Assembly (NCBI RefSeq): GCF_014207255.1
Contig: NZ_JACHCZ010000003.1
Span: forward strand, 494,813-558,812
Origin: Pseudomonas sp. JAI120
GTDB taxonomy: Bacteria; Pseudomonadota; Gammaproteobacteria; Pseudomonadales; Pseudomonadaceae
DNA length: 64,000 bases
Direction of reading: 5' to 3'
Below, one piece after another: positions 17,854-26,796 of this stretch; the first letter of the stretch is position 1, and every line of letters starts with the position of its first letter. The notes under the pieces were generated by a model, which saw only the letters and a program-made list of their open reading frames with translations, searched no databases and was not told the DNA's origin. Both the position numbers and the translations under genes were made by a program.

Positions 17854-18360
17854 GTGGCGAAGCAAAGTTCTCAGAAATTCATCGCGCGCAACCGCGCGCC
17901 TCGAGTGCAGATCGAGTACGACGTCGAGCTCTACGGCGCCGAGAAAAAGGTCCAGCTGCCCTTCGTGATGGGTGTGATGGCCGACCTCGCCGGCAAGCCT
18001 GCCGAGCCTCTTCTGCCGGTGGCCGACCGCAAGTTCCTTGAAGTGGACGTCGACAACTTCGACTCGCGCCTCAAGGCCATGCAGCCGCGCGTGGCGTTCC
18101 ACGTACCCAACGAGTTGACCGGCGAAGGCAACCTGAGCCTGGACATCACCTTCGAAAGCATGGACGACTTCAGCCCGGCCGCCGTGGCCCGCAAGGTCGA
18201 CTCGCTCAAGCAACTGCTCGAAGCCCGCACCCAACTGGCCAACCTGCTGACCTACATGGACGGCAAGACTGGCGCTGAAGAAATCATCATGAAGGCGATC
18301 AAGGACCCGGCACTGCTCCAGGCACTTGCCAGCGCGCCTAAGCCTGCAGGGGACCAGTAA
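17854..18360 (+). CDS. tssB: TssB (VipA), small contractile sheath subunit
   Basis: This 168-residue protein has the family opening SSQKFIARNRAPRVQIEYDV and the DLAGKP and FHVPNEL motifs. With TssC it forms the contractile sheath around the Hcp tube; the contracted sheath is recycled by ClpV. The start is GTG at 17854, with CAGGAGC upstream. It is followed 2 bases later by tssC. Confidence 0.95.
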   Translation: MAKQSSQKFIARNRAPRVQIEYDVELYGAEKKVQLPFVMGVMADLAGKPAEPLLPVADRKFLEVDVDNFDSRLKAMQPRVAFHVPNELTGEGNLSLDITFESMDDFSPAAVARKVDSLKQLLEARTQLANLLTYMDGKTGAEEIIMKAIKDPALLQALASAPKPAGDQ

Positions 18361-18362
18361 TC

Positions 18363-19859
18363 ATGACTGACAATACCGCCCGCGAAGGCGCCCAGAGCCT
18401 GGGTGCAACCGAGGAAACCAGCGAGTTCGCATCCTTGTTGATGCAGGAATTCAAGCCCAAGACCGAGCGTGCCCGCGAAGCCGTGGAAACCGCCGTGCGC
18501 ACCTTGGCCGAACAGGCCCTGGCGCAAACCGACCTGGTGTCCAATGACGCGATCAAGTCGATCGAATCGATCATCGCCGCCATCGACGCCAAGCTCACCG
18601 CCCAGGTCAACCAGATCATCCACCACAAGGATTTCCAGCAGCTGGAAAGCGCCTGGCGTGGCCTGCACTACCTGGTCAATAACACCGAGAGCGATGAGCA
18701 GCTGAAGATTCGCGTGCTCAACATCTCCAAGCCGGACCTGCACAAGACCCTGAAGAAGTTCAAGGGCACCGCGTGGGACCAGAGCCCGATCTTCAAGAAG
18801 ATGTACGAAGAAGAGTACGGCCAGTTCGGCGGCGAACCGTATGGTTGCCTGGTGGGCGACTACTACTTCGACCAGTCGCCACCGGACGTGGAACTGCTGG
18901 GCGAGCTGTCGAAAGTCTGCGCCGCCATGCACGCCCCGTTCATTGCTGCGGCGTCGCCGACCGTGATGGGTATGGGCTCGTGGCAGGAACTGTCGAACCC
19001 GCGCGACCTGACCAAGATCTTCACCACCCCGGAATACGCCGGCTGGCGCTCGCTGCGTGAATCGGAAGACTCGCGCTACATCGGCCTGACCATGCCGCGC
19101 TTCCTCGCGCGCCTGCCGTATGGCGCCAAGACCGACCCGGTGGAAGCCTTCGCCTTCGAAGAAAACACCGACGGCGCCGACAGCTCCAAGTACACCTGGG
19201 CCAACGCGGCCTATGCAATGGCAGTGAACATCAACCGTTCGTTCAAGCACTACGGCTGGTGCTCACGCATCCGTGGCGTGGAATCCGGCGGTGAAGTGGA
19301 AAACCTGCCGGCCCACACGTTCCCTACCGATGACGGTGGCGTGGACATGAAGTGCCCGACCGAAATCGCCATCAGCGACCGCCGTGAAGCGGAGCTGGCG
19401 AAGAACGGTTTCATGCCGCTGCTGCACAAGAAAAACACCGACTTCGCCGCGTTCATCGGCGCCCAGTCGTTGCAGAAACCGGCCGAATACGATGACCCGG
19501 ACGCCACCGCCAACGCCAACCTGGCCGCGCGCCTGCCGTACCTGTTTGCCACCTGCCGTTTCGCTCACTACTTGAAGTGCATCGTGCGCGACAAGATCGG
19601 TTCCTTCAAAGAGAAGGACGAGATGCAGCGCTGGTTGCAGGACTGGATCCTCAACTACGTCGACGGTGACCCGGCGCACTCCACCGAAACCACCAAGGCC
19701 CAGCACCCGTTGGCTGCCGCCGAGGTGATCGTGGAAGACGTCGAAGGCAACCCGGGGTACTACAACTCCAAGTTCTACCTGCGCCCGCACTACCAGCTCG
19801 AAGGGCTGACCGTGTCGTTGCGCCTGGTATCGAAGCTGCCTTCGGCTAAAAGCGCCTAA
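18363..19859 (+). CDS. tssC: TssC (VipB), large contractile sheath subunit
   Basis: This 498-residue sheath protein is highly conserved: DFQQLESAWRGLHYLV, the GDYYFD segment, NPGYYNSKFYLRPHYQLEGL near the C-terminus. It forms the TssBC helical sheath. AGGGGA precedes the ATG. It directly follows tssB. A REPIN repeat lies between its stop and hcp. Confidence 0.97.
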   Translation: MTDNTAREGAQSLGATEETSEFASLLMQEFKPKTERAREAVETAVRTLAEQALAQTDLVSNDAIKSIESIIAAIDAKLTAQVNQIIHHKDFQQLESAWRGLHYLVNNTESDEQLKIRVLNISKPDLHKTLKKFKGTAWDQSPIFKKMYEEEYGQFGGEPYGCLVGDYYFDQSPPDVELLGELSKVCAAMHAPFIAAASPTVMGMGSWQELSNPRDLTKIFTTPEYAGWRSLRESEDSRYIGLTMPRFLARLPYGAKTDPVEAFAFEENTDGADSSKYTWANAAYAMAVNINRSFKHYGWCSRIRGVESGGEVENLPAHTFPTDDGGVDMKCPTEIAISDRREAELAKNGFMPLLHKKNTDFAAFIGAQSLQKPAEYDDPDATANANLAARLPYLFATCRFAHYLKCIVRDKIGSFKEKDEMQRWLQDWILNYVDGDPAHSTETTKAQHPLAAAEVIVEDVEGNPGYYNSKFYLRPHYQLEGLTVSLRLVSKLPSAKSA

Positions 19860-19881
19860 CCCACGGATGAGCTGGCTCTTC

Positions 19882-19966
19882 TGTGGGAGGGGGCTTGCCC
19901 CCGATAGCATCACTGGGGTGTGACGACACACCGAGGTGCCTGCATCGGGGCAAGCCCCCTCCCACA
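19882..19966. repeat. REPIN-type inverted repeat, copy 1 (tssC-hcp)
   Basis: The left arm begins TGTGGGAGGGGGCTTGCCCC at 19882 and the right arm is its near-perfect reverse complement, ending at 19966. The loop is about 35 bases. This is the arrangement of REP sequences of fluorescent pseudomonads that are moved by RAYT-type transposases. No transposase gene is in the window. Confidence 0.88.
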
Positions 19967-20028
19967 CAAAAGCACTGCCCATTTGGAGTCACTCAAATTC
20001 AGTGGCAAGAGCCACACAGGGAGAAAAC

Positions 20029-20517
20029 ATGGCTGTTGATATTTTCATCAAGATCGGCGACATCAAGGGCGAGTCCATGGACAAGGCCCACAAGGACGAA
20101 ATCGACGTGCTGAACTGGAGCTGGGGCATGGCCCAGTCCGGCAACATGCACGTGGGCGGTGGCGGCGGCGCGGGCAAGGTGAATATCCAGGACCTGTCGC
20201 TGACCAAGTACGTCGACAAGGCCTCGCCGAACCTGATGATGCACTGCGCCAGCGGCAAGCACATCGACAAGGTCAAGCTGACCGTGCGCAAGGCCGGTGG
20301 TGAAAGCCAGGTCGAGTACATGGTGATCAACCTGGAAGAAGTGCTGGTAACGTCCCTGAGCACCGGCGGTTCGGGCGGCGATGACCGCCTGACTGAAAAC
20401 GTCACCCTGAACTTCGCCCAGGTGATGGTCGACTACCAGCCGCAGAAAGCCGACGGCACCAAAGACGGCGGCGCGATCAAGTTTGGCTGGAACATCCGTT
20501 CCAACACCAAGCGCTGA
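20029..20517 (+). CDS. hcp: Hcp, T6SS inner-tube protein
   Basis: This 162-residue Hcp starts MAVDIFIKIGDIKGES and has the typical NWSWGMAQSGN loop and a C-terminal KFGWNIRSN. Hexameric Hcp rings stack into the tube that is propelled with VgrG. The ATG at 20029 has AGGGAG 6 bases upstream; the longer open frame from 19936 overlaps the REPIN and is not coding. No TagJ gene follows, unlike P. aeruginosa H1. Confidence 0.97.
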   Translation: MAVDIFIKIGDIKGESMDKAHKDEIDVLNWSWGMAQSGNMHVGGGGGAGKVNIQDLSLTKYVDKASPNLMMHCASGKHIDKVKLTVRKAGGESQVEYMVINLEEVLVTSLSTGGSGGDDRLTENVTLNFAQVMVDYQPQKADGTKDGGAIKFGWNIRSNTKR

Positions 20518-20527
20518 TAGCCCTGGG

Positions 20528-20548
20528 GCCGTGGCCCTGCGCCACGGC
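20528..20548 (+). other. Stem-loop after hcp
   Basis: Arms GCCGTGGC (20528-20535) and GCCACGGC (20541-20548) pair perfectly around a CCTGC loop, 10 bases after the hcp stop. No T-run follows, so it is not a good terminator. It could stabilise the 3' end of a processed hcp message, since Hcp is needed in large excess over TssE. Confidence 0.5.
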
Positions 20549-20607
20549 ACTACGGTCTCAAGTGCAGCCTTTTGTTCCTCTCGCAACCCGTCCGTGGAGC
20601 TGCTTTG

Positions 20608-21123
20608 GTGGTAACTGAAATCGCTTCCCGCGACCGTCTGCAACCGTCCCTGCTGGACCGGTTGACCGACGACGACCCAACCAATCCCAAGGAAAGCGCC
20701 GATAAACGCGTGCTGTCCCTGACCCAATTGAAAGCCTCGGTACTGCGTGACCTGGCGTGGCTGCTCAATACCACGTCGTTGCTCGATGCCGATGCCACGC
20801 TGCACACACAGGCAGGCACCTCGGTGGTCAATTACGGCCTGCCGGCGCTGGCGGGCAACAGCGTTTCCAGCGTCGACATCAAGGCCCTGGAAGCCCTGAT
20901 CTACCAGGCGATTGCCACTTTTGAACCGCGCATCCTGCGCCATACCCTGCGGGTGAAGGCCCGCGTCGGTCATGGCGAGATGAACCACAACGCCCTCAGT
21001 TTCGAGATCGAAGGCGACCTGTGGGCACAGCCGGTGCCCTTGCGCCTATTGCTGCAAACCGACCTGGACCTGGAGTCCGGCCACGTGCGCGTGGTCAACG
21101 CCGACCAGCGGAGACGCCCATGA
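20608..21123 (+). CDS. tssE: TssE, gp25-like baseplate protein
   Basis: This 171-residue protein is related to phage T4 gp25: LQPSLLDRLTDDDP at the start, a conserved NYGLPAL segment and a C-terminal FEIEGDLWAQPVPLRLLLQTDLDLESG. It is part of the baseplate wedge. I chose the GTG at 20608, with TGGAGC 8 bases upstream, over an in-frame ATG at 20572 that has no ribosome site. It overlaps tssF by 4 bases. Confidence 0.92.
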   Translation: MVTEIASRDRLQPSLLDRLTDDDPTNPKESADKRVLSLTQLKASVLRDLAWLLNTTSLLDADATLHTQAGTSVVNYGLPALAGNSVSSVDIKALEALIYQAIATFEPRILRHTLRVKARVGHGEMNHNALSFEIEGDLWAQPVPLRLLLQTDLDLESGHVRVVNADQRRRP

Positions 21124-22979
21124 ACCCGCGCCTGCTGGAGCTGTACAACCAGGAACTGCACCACGTGCGCGAAAGCGCCGCCGAGTTCGCCAAGGAATAC
21201 CCGAAGATTGCCAGTCGGCTGACCCTGTCCGGTATGGACTGCGCCGACCCGTACGTCGAACGCCTGCTCGAAGGCTTTGCCTACCTCACGGCCCGCGTGC
21301 AGCTCAAACTCGACGCCGAGTACCCGACCTTCACCCACAACCTGCTGGAAATCGCCTACCCGCACTACCTGGCGCCGACGCCGTCGATGACCGTGGTGCA
21401 ATTGCACACCGACCCCGACGAAGGTTCCCTGGCCAGCGGCTTCCCGCTGCCGCGCGACACCGTGTTGCGCGCCGCCCTGGGCCGCGAAACCCAGACCTGC
21501 TGCGAGTACCGCACCGCGCACCCGGTGACGCTGTGGCCGTTGCAGGTCAGCAACGCCGAGTACTTCGGCAACCCCGCAGCCGTGCTCGGGCGCCTGGCCG
21601 CCAGTGAGCCGAAAGCCAAGGCCGGCCTGCGCCTGACCCTGCGCACCGGCGCCGAATTGCCGTTCAACAGCCTCGACCTGGACAACCTGCCGCTGTACCT
21701 CAGCGGTGCCGACGAGCAGCCGTTCCGCCTCTACGAACAACTACTGGGCAACGCCTGCGCGGTGTTTGCGCGCAAGCCCGGTGGCGATTGGGTTGAGCGC
21801 CTGCCGCAGGATGCGCTGCGCTCGCGGGGTTTCGACGACGCCGATGCGGCCATGCCGGTCGTCGCGCGAGCCTTCCAGGGCTATCGCCTGTTGCAGGAAT
21901 ACTTCGCCCTGCCCCACCGCTTCCTGTTCGTCGAATTCGCCGAGCTGAGCCGTGCGGTCAAGCGTTGCGACGGCCAGGAGCTGGAGCTGATCGTGCTGTT
22001 CGACCGTCACGAGCCGAGCCTGGAAGGCAGCGTCGGCGCAGCGCAGTTTTTGCCGTTCTGCACCCCGGCGATCAACCTGTTCCCGAAGCGCGTGGACCGC
22101 ATCCACTTGTCCGATCGGGTCAACGAACACCATGTGATCGCCGACCGCACACGGCCAATGGATTTCGAGATTCACTCGCTGAGCGGCATCACCGGCCACG
22201 GCACCGGGCCAGAGCAGCCATTTTTGCCGTTCTACGCGGTACGCGATCCATCCCGTTATGGCCGCGACCAGGCGTACTACACCGTGCGCCGCGAGCCACG
22301 GGTGCTGTCCAGCGACCAGCGCCGCAACGGCCCGCGCTCCACCTATGTGGGCAGCGAAACCTTTGTCAGCCTGGTCGACAGCCGCCAGGCGCCATATCGC
22401 CACGACCTGCGCCAACTCGGCGTGACCGCGCTGTGCACCAACCGCGACCTGCCGTTGTTCATGAGCGTGGGCAACGGCAAGACCGACTTCACCCTGGCCG
22501 ACAGCGCGCCGGTGTTATCCGTGCGTTGCGTCGCCGGGCCAAGCCGCCCACGCGCCAGCCATGCCCATGACGCCAAGGCCTGGCGCCTGATCAGCCAGTT
22601 GTCGCTCAACTATTTGTCCCTGAGTGAACAAGGCCAGGGCGCGGCGGCATTGCGCGAACTGCTGCGTCTGTATGGGGACAGCAATGACGCGGCGCTGCAA
22701 TTGCAGATCGAAGGCTTGCGCGACGTCAGCAGCAAGGCCGTCACCCGGCGCCTGCCGATGCCCGGCCCGATTGTGTTTGGGCGTGGCCTGGAAATTACCC
22801 TGGAATTCGATGAAAACGCGTTTCGCGGCACCGGCGTGTTCCTGCTCGGTGCGGTGCTGGAACGCTTCCTGGCACGCTACGTGTCGATCAACAGTTTTAC
22901 CGAGACGGTGATCCGTACCACCGAACGCGGCGAGATCATGCGATGGAAAGCCAAACCCGGGCGTCGTCCGACGCTGTGA
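21120..22979 (+). CDS. tssF: TssF, baseplate wedge protein
   Basis: This 619-residue protein has the classic family N-terminus NPRLLELYNQELHHVRES and the segment DPYVERLLEGFAYLTARVQLKLD. TssF with TssG and TssE builds the baseplate around VgrG. The ATG at 21120 overlaps the tssE stop (ATGA); the frame is open further upstream within tssE, but homologues start here. It overlaps tssG by 37 bases. Confidence 0.95.
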   Translation: MNPRLLELYNQELHHVRESAAEFAKEYPKIASRLTLSGMDCADPYVERLLEGFAYLTARVQLKLDAEYPTFTHNLLEIAYPHYLAPTPSMTVVQLHTDPDEGSLASGFPLPRDTVLRAALGRETQTCCEYRTAHPVTLWPLQVSNAEYFGNPAAVLGRLAASEPKAKAGLRLTLRTGAELPFNSLDLDNLPLYLSGADEQPFRLYEQLLGNACAVFARKPGGDWVERLPQDALRSRGFDDADAAMPVVARAFQGYRLLQEYFALPHRFLFVEFAELSRAVKRCDGQELELIVLFDRHEPSLEGSVGAAQFLPFCTPAINLFPKRVDRIHLSDRVNEHHVIADRTRPMDFEIHSLSGITGHGTGPEQPFLPFYAVRDPSRYGRDQAYYTVRREPRVLSSDQRRNGPRSTYVGSETFVSLVDSRQAPYRHDLRQLGVTALCTNRDLPLFMSVGNGKTDFTLADSAPVLSVRCVAGPSRPRASHAHDAKAWRLISQLSLNYLSLSEQGQGAAALRELLRLYGDSNDAALQLQIEGLRDVSSKAVTRRLPMPGPIVFGRGLEITLEFDENAFRGTGVFLLGAVLERFLARYVSINSFTETVIRTTERGEIMRWKAKPGRRPTL

Positions 22980-23986
22980 GTACGTTGGATGCGATGCATC
23001 AGGAGCCCTGGGAATACGATTTCTTCCAGGCGTTGCGGCGTATCGAGTGCGAATCGCCCGAGCTGCCGCGCCTGGGCCATTCCCTGCGCCTGGCGGATGA
23101 CCCGTTGCGCCTGGGGCAACAGGCCGATTGCACCTTCGCCCCGGCGACCCTGGCCTCGGTCGACCCCGGCGGCGACGGCAAACCGGCACGGCTGGAACAG
23201 TTCTTCTTCGGCCTTGGTGGCCCCAACGGTCCGTTGCCGCTGCATATCACCGAGTACGTACGCGAGCGTCAGCGCAACAACGCCGACAGTACCAGCAAGC
23301 AGTTCCTGGACGTGTTCCACCACCGTCTGCTGAGCCTGTTTTACCGGGCCTGGGCCGAGGCGCGGCCGACGGTCAGCCACGACCGCCCGGACGATGACTA
23401 CTGGTCTGCACGCCTCGCCGCCTTGAGTGGCCGGGGCATGCCGAGCCTGCTTAACCAGGGATTGATCCCTGACACGGCGAAGCTGCACTACAGCGGCCAC
23501 CTGTCGGCGCAAACCCGCTACCCGGACGGTTTAAAGGCGATCCTCGGCGAGTATTTCGGCCTGCCGGTGGAGATCGAAGAATACGTCGGCCAATGGCTGG
23601 AACTGCCCGAGCGCAGCCGCGTGGGCGTGAGCGCCAACCAGCTGGGCGTGGACTTCTGCCTGGGCAGCCACGTGTGGGACCGCCAGCATAAATTCCGCAT
23701 CCGCCTGGGCCCGCTCAAGCTGGACGACTACATGGGCATGCTGCCCGGCAGCCAGCCGTTCAACGAGCTGGTGGCGTGGGTGGCCGAGTACCTGGGCCAT
23801 GAATTGGACTGGGACTTGAACCTGGTTCTGCAACAACCCGAAGTACCGGCGCTGCAACTCAATGGCCAGTTCCGCCTGGGCTTCAACACCTGGCTCGGCT
23901 GCCCTGCGGTTGATGCCAACGACCTAATCCTGGCCCGGCATTACGCCGATCAAGCCACCACCTCAAGGAATCCAGAGCATGGGTGA
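22943..23986 (+). CDS. tssG: TssG, baseplate wedge protein
   Basis: This 347-residue protein has the family features PWEYDFFQALRRIE near the start, FFGLGGPNGPLPLHITEYVRER (starting near residue 91) and the QLGVDFCLGSHVWDRQHKFRIRLGPL region. It is a baseplate component that binds TssF and TssK. The start lies inside tssF (37-base overlap) and the end overlaps clpV by 8 bases. Confidence 0.94.
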   Translation: MESQTRASSDAVSTLDAMHQEPWEYDFFQALRRIECESPELPRLGHSLRLADDPLRLGQQADCTFAPATLASVDPGGDGKPARLEQFFFGLGGPNGPLPLHITEYVRERQRNNADSTSKQFLDVFHHRLLSLFYRAWAEARPTVSHDRPDDDYWSARLAALSGRGMPSLLNQGLIPDTAKLHYSGHLSAQTRYPDGLKAILGEYFGLPVEIEEYVGQWLELPERSRVGVSANQLGVDFCLGSHVWDRQHKFRIRLGPLKLDDYMGMLPGSQPFNELVAWVAEYLGHELDWDLNLVLQQPEVPALQLNGQFRLGFNTWLGCPAVDANDLILARHYADQATTSRNPEHG

Positions 23987-26651
23987 AATCAGTCGCGCCG
24001 CACTGTTCGGCAAACTCAACAGCGTGGCCTACAAGGCCATCGAAGCCGCCACCGTGTTCTGCAAGCTGCGGGGCAACCCGTACGTGGAACTGGCCCACTG
24101 GTTTCACCAGTTGCTCCAACTGCAGGACTCGGACCTGCACCGCATCATCCGCCAGTTCAACGTCGAGCCGGCGCGCCTGGCCCGTGACCTCACCGAAGCC
24201 CTGGACCGCCTGCCGCGTGGCTCGACGTCGATCACCGACCTGTCGTCCCACGTGGAAGAAGCCGTGGAACGCGGCTGGGTGTACGGCAGCCTGATGTTCG
24301 GCGAAAGCCAGGTGCGCACCGGTTACCTGGTGCTGGGCATCCTCAAGACGCCAAGCCTGCGCCATGCGCTGCTGGGGTTGTCTTCGGAATTCGACAAGAT
24401 CAAGGCCGAAGCCCTGAGCGAGCGTTTTGACGAATACGTCGGCGACTCGCCGGAAAACGCCCTGACTGCCAGCGACGGTTTCAATGCCGGCGCCGTGCCG
24501 GGTGAAGCCAGCGGCGCGATGGCGCCGAGTGCGATGGGCAAACAGGAAGCCCTCAAGCGTTTCACCGTCGATCTGACCGAACAAGCACGCAGCGGCAAGC
24601 TCGATCCGATCGTGGGCCGTGACGAAGAGATTCGCCAACTGGTGGATATCCTCATGCGCCGGCGCCAGAACAACCCGATCCTTACCGGTGAAGCCGGCGT
24701 CGGCAAAACTGCCGTTGTCGAAGGCTTCGCCCTGCGCATCGTCGCCGGTGATGTGCCGCCGGCGCTCAAAGACGTGGAACTGCGCAGCCTTGATGTCGGC
24801 CTGCTGCAAGCCGGCGCGAGCATGAAAGGCGAGTTCGAACAGCGCCTGCGCCAGGTCATCGAAGACGTCCAGGCCTCGCCCAAGCCGATCATTCTGTTTA
24901 TCGACGAAGCCCACACCCTGGTGGGTGCCGGTGGCACTGCCGGTACCGGTGATGCGGCCAACCTGCTCAAACCTGCCCTGGCCCGTGGCACCCTGCGTAC
25001 CGTGGCCGCGACTACCTGGGCCGAGTACAAAAAGCACATCGAGAAAGACCCGGCCCTGACCCGCCGCTTCCAGGTGGTACAAGTGGCCGAGCCGTCGGAA
25101 GACAAAGCGCTGTTGATGATGCGCGGCGTGGCCTCGACCATGGAGAAACACCACCAGGTGCAGATCCTCGACGAAGCCCTGGAAGCCTCGGTGAAGCTGT
25201 CCCATCGCTATATCCCGGCGCGCCAGTTGCCGGATAAATCCGTGAGCCTGCTGGACACCGCCTGCGCCCGCGTCGCCATCAGCCTGCACGCGGTGCCGGC
25301 CGAAGTGGACGACAGCCGCCGCCGCATCGAAGCCCTGGAAACCGAGCTGCAAATCATCGCCCGCGAGCATGCGATCGGTATTGCCATTGGCGCTCGCCAG
25401 AGCAACAGCGAAGCCCTGTTAAGCGCCGAGCGTGAGCGCCTGGCGACCCTGGAAAGCCGCTGGGCCGAAGAGAAAACCCTGGTGGATGAGTTGCTCGCCA
25501 CCCGTGCAACCCTGCGCGAAAAGGCCGGGGTTGTGGACAGCGATGCAGGTAACAACCAGAGCGATGAATTGCGTGCGCAACTGGTCGACCTGCAACAACG
25601 CCTCACTGCGCTGCAAGGCGAAACCCCGCTGATCCTGCCGACCGTGGATTATCAGGCCGTGGCCTCGGTGGTCGCCGACTGGACCGGTATCCCGGTGGGC
25701 CGCATGGCCCGCAACGAACTGGAAACCGTGCTCAACCTCGACCAGCACCTGAAGAAGCGCATCATCGGCCAGGACCACGCCCTGCAGATGATCGCCAAGC
25801 GCATCCAGACCTCCCGCGCCGGCCTCGACAACCCGAGCAAGCCGATTGGCGTGTTCATGCTGGCCGGCACCTCCGGCGTGGGCAAGACCGAAACCGCCCT
25901 GGCCCTGGCCGAAGCCATGTACGGCGGTGAGCAGAACGTGATCACCATCAACATGAGCGAATTCCAGGAAGCCCACACGGTGTCCACCCTCAAGGGCGCG
26001 CCACCGGGCTATATCGGCTACGGCGAAGGCGGCGTGCTGACCGAAGCGGTGCGGCGCAAACCCTACAGCGTGGTGCTGCTGGACGAGGTGGAAAAAGCCC
26101 ACCCGGACGTGCATGAGATCTTCTTCCAAGTGTTCGACAAGGGCGTGATGGAAGACGGTGAAGGCCGGGTGATCGACTTCAAGAACACCTTGATCCTGCT
26201 GACCACCAACGCCGGTACCGAGCTGATTTCCCAGGTCTGCAAGGACCCGGCGAACATCCCCGAGCCCGAGGAAATCGCCAAGGCCCTGCGCCAGCCGCTG
26301 CTGGAGATCTTCCCGCCGGCCCTGCTTGGCCGCCTGGTGACCATTCCGTACTACCCGCTGAGCGACGAGATGCTCAAGGCGATCACCCGCCTGCAACTCA
26401 ACCGCATCAAGAAGCGCGTGGAGAATACGCACAAGGTCGCCTTCGACTACGACGACGCGGTGGTCGACCTGATCGTCTCGCGCTGCACCGAAACCGAAAG
26501 CGGCGGGCGCATGATCGACACCATTCTCACCAACAGCCTGCTGCCGGACATGAGCCGTGAATTCCTCACGCGCATGCTCGAAGGCAAGGCATTGGCGGGT
26601 GTGCGGATCAGTAGCCGGGATAATGAATTGCACTATCAGTTCAACGATTGA
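23979..26651 (+). CDS. clpV: ClpV (TssH), AAA+ sheath-recycling ATPase
   Basis: This 890-residue Clp/Hsp100 ATPase has an N-terminal Clp_N domain (1-150), a first AAA+ module with Walker A GEAGVGKT at 237-244, a coiled-coil middle domain (about 425-550), and a second AAA+ module with Walker A GTSGVGKT at 630-637. ClpV disassembles contracted TssBC sheath for reuse. Both nucleotide sites are intact. Because tagJ is missing here, this ClpV probably contacts the sheath through TssC alone. Confidence 0.97.
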   Translation: MGEISRAALFGKLNSVAYKAIEAATVFCKLRGNPYVELAHWFHQLLQLQDSDLHRIIRQFNVEPARLARDLTEALDRLPRGSTSITDLSSHVEEAVERGWVYGSLMFGESQVRTGYLVLGILKTPSLRHALLGLSSEFDKIKAEALSERFDEYVGDSPENALTASDGFNAGAVPGEASGAMAPSAMGKQEALKRFTVDLTEQARSGKLDPIVGRDEEIRQLVDILMRRRQNNPILTGEAGVGKTAVVEGFALRIVAGDVPPALKDVELRSLDVGLLQAGASMKGEFEQRLRQVIEDVQASPKPIILFIDEAHTLVGAGGTAGTGDAANLLKPALARGTLRTVAATTWAEYKKHIEKDPALTRRFQVVQVAEPSEDKALLMMRGVASTMEKHHQVQILDEALEASVKLSHRYIPARQLPDKSVSLLDTACARVAISLHAVPAEVDDSRRRIEALETELQIIAREHAIGIAIGARQSNSEALLSAERERLATLESRWAEEKTLVDELLATRATLREKAGVVDSDAGNNQSDELRAQLVDLQQRLTALQGETPLILPTVDYQAVASVVADWTGIPVGRMARNELETVLNLDQHLKKRIIGQDHALQMIAKRIQTSRAGLDNPSKPIGVFMLAGTSGVGKTETALALAEAMYGGEQNVITINMSEFQEAHTVSTLKGAPPGYIGYGEGGVLTEAVRRKPYSVVLLDEVEKAHPDVHEIFFQVFDKGVMEDGEGRVIDFKNTLILLTTNAGTELISQVCKDPANIPEPEEIAKALRQPLLEIFPPALLGRLVTIPYYPLSDEMLKAITRLQLNRIKKRVENTHKVAFDYDDAVVDLIVSRCTETESGGRMIDTILTNSLLPDMSREFLTRMLEGKALAGVRISSRDNELHYQFND

Positions 26652-26673
26652 CCTGAAGAAACACAATCTAAAT

Positions 26674-26761
26674 GTGGGAGGGGCTTGCCCCCGATGGCGG
26701 TGAATCAGTCACCAATGCATCACCTGACACACTGCTATCGGGGGCGAGCCCCCTCCCACAT
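26674..26761. repeat. REPIN-type inverted repeat, copy 2 (clpV-vgrG)
   Basis: The arm TGTGGGAGGGGCTTGCCCCC starts at 26674 and its inverted partner ends at 26761, with a roughly 35-base loop. It is the same family as copies at 19882, 40225 and 45512. The left arm has one G fewer in its run. Confidence 0.88.
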
Positions 26762-26796
26762 TTGGACTGGGTTCCTTCAGTTATTAGGGTACTTCG

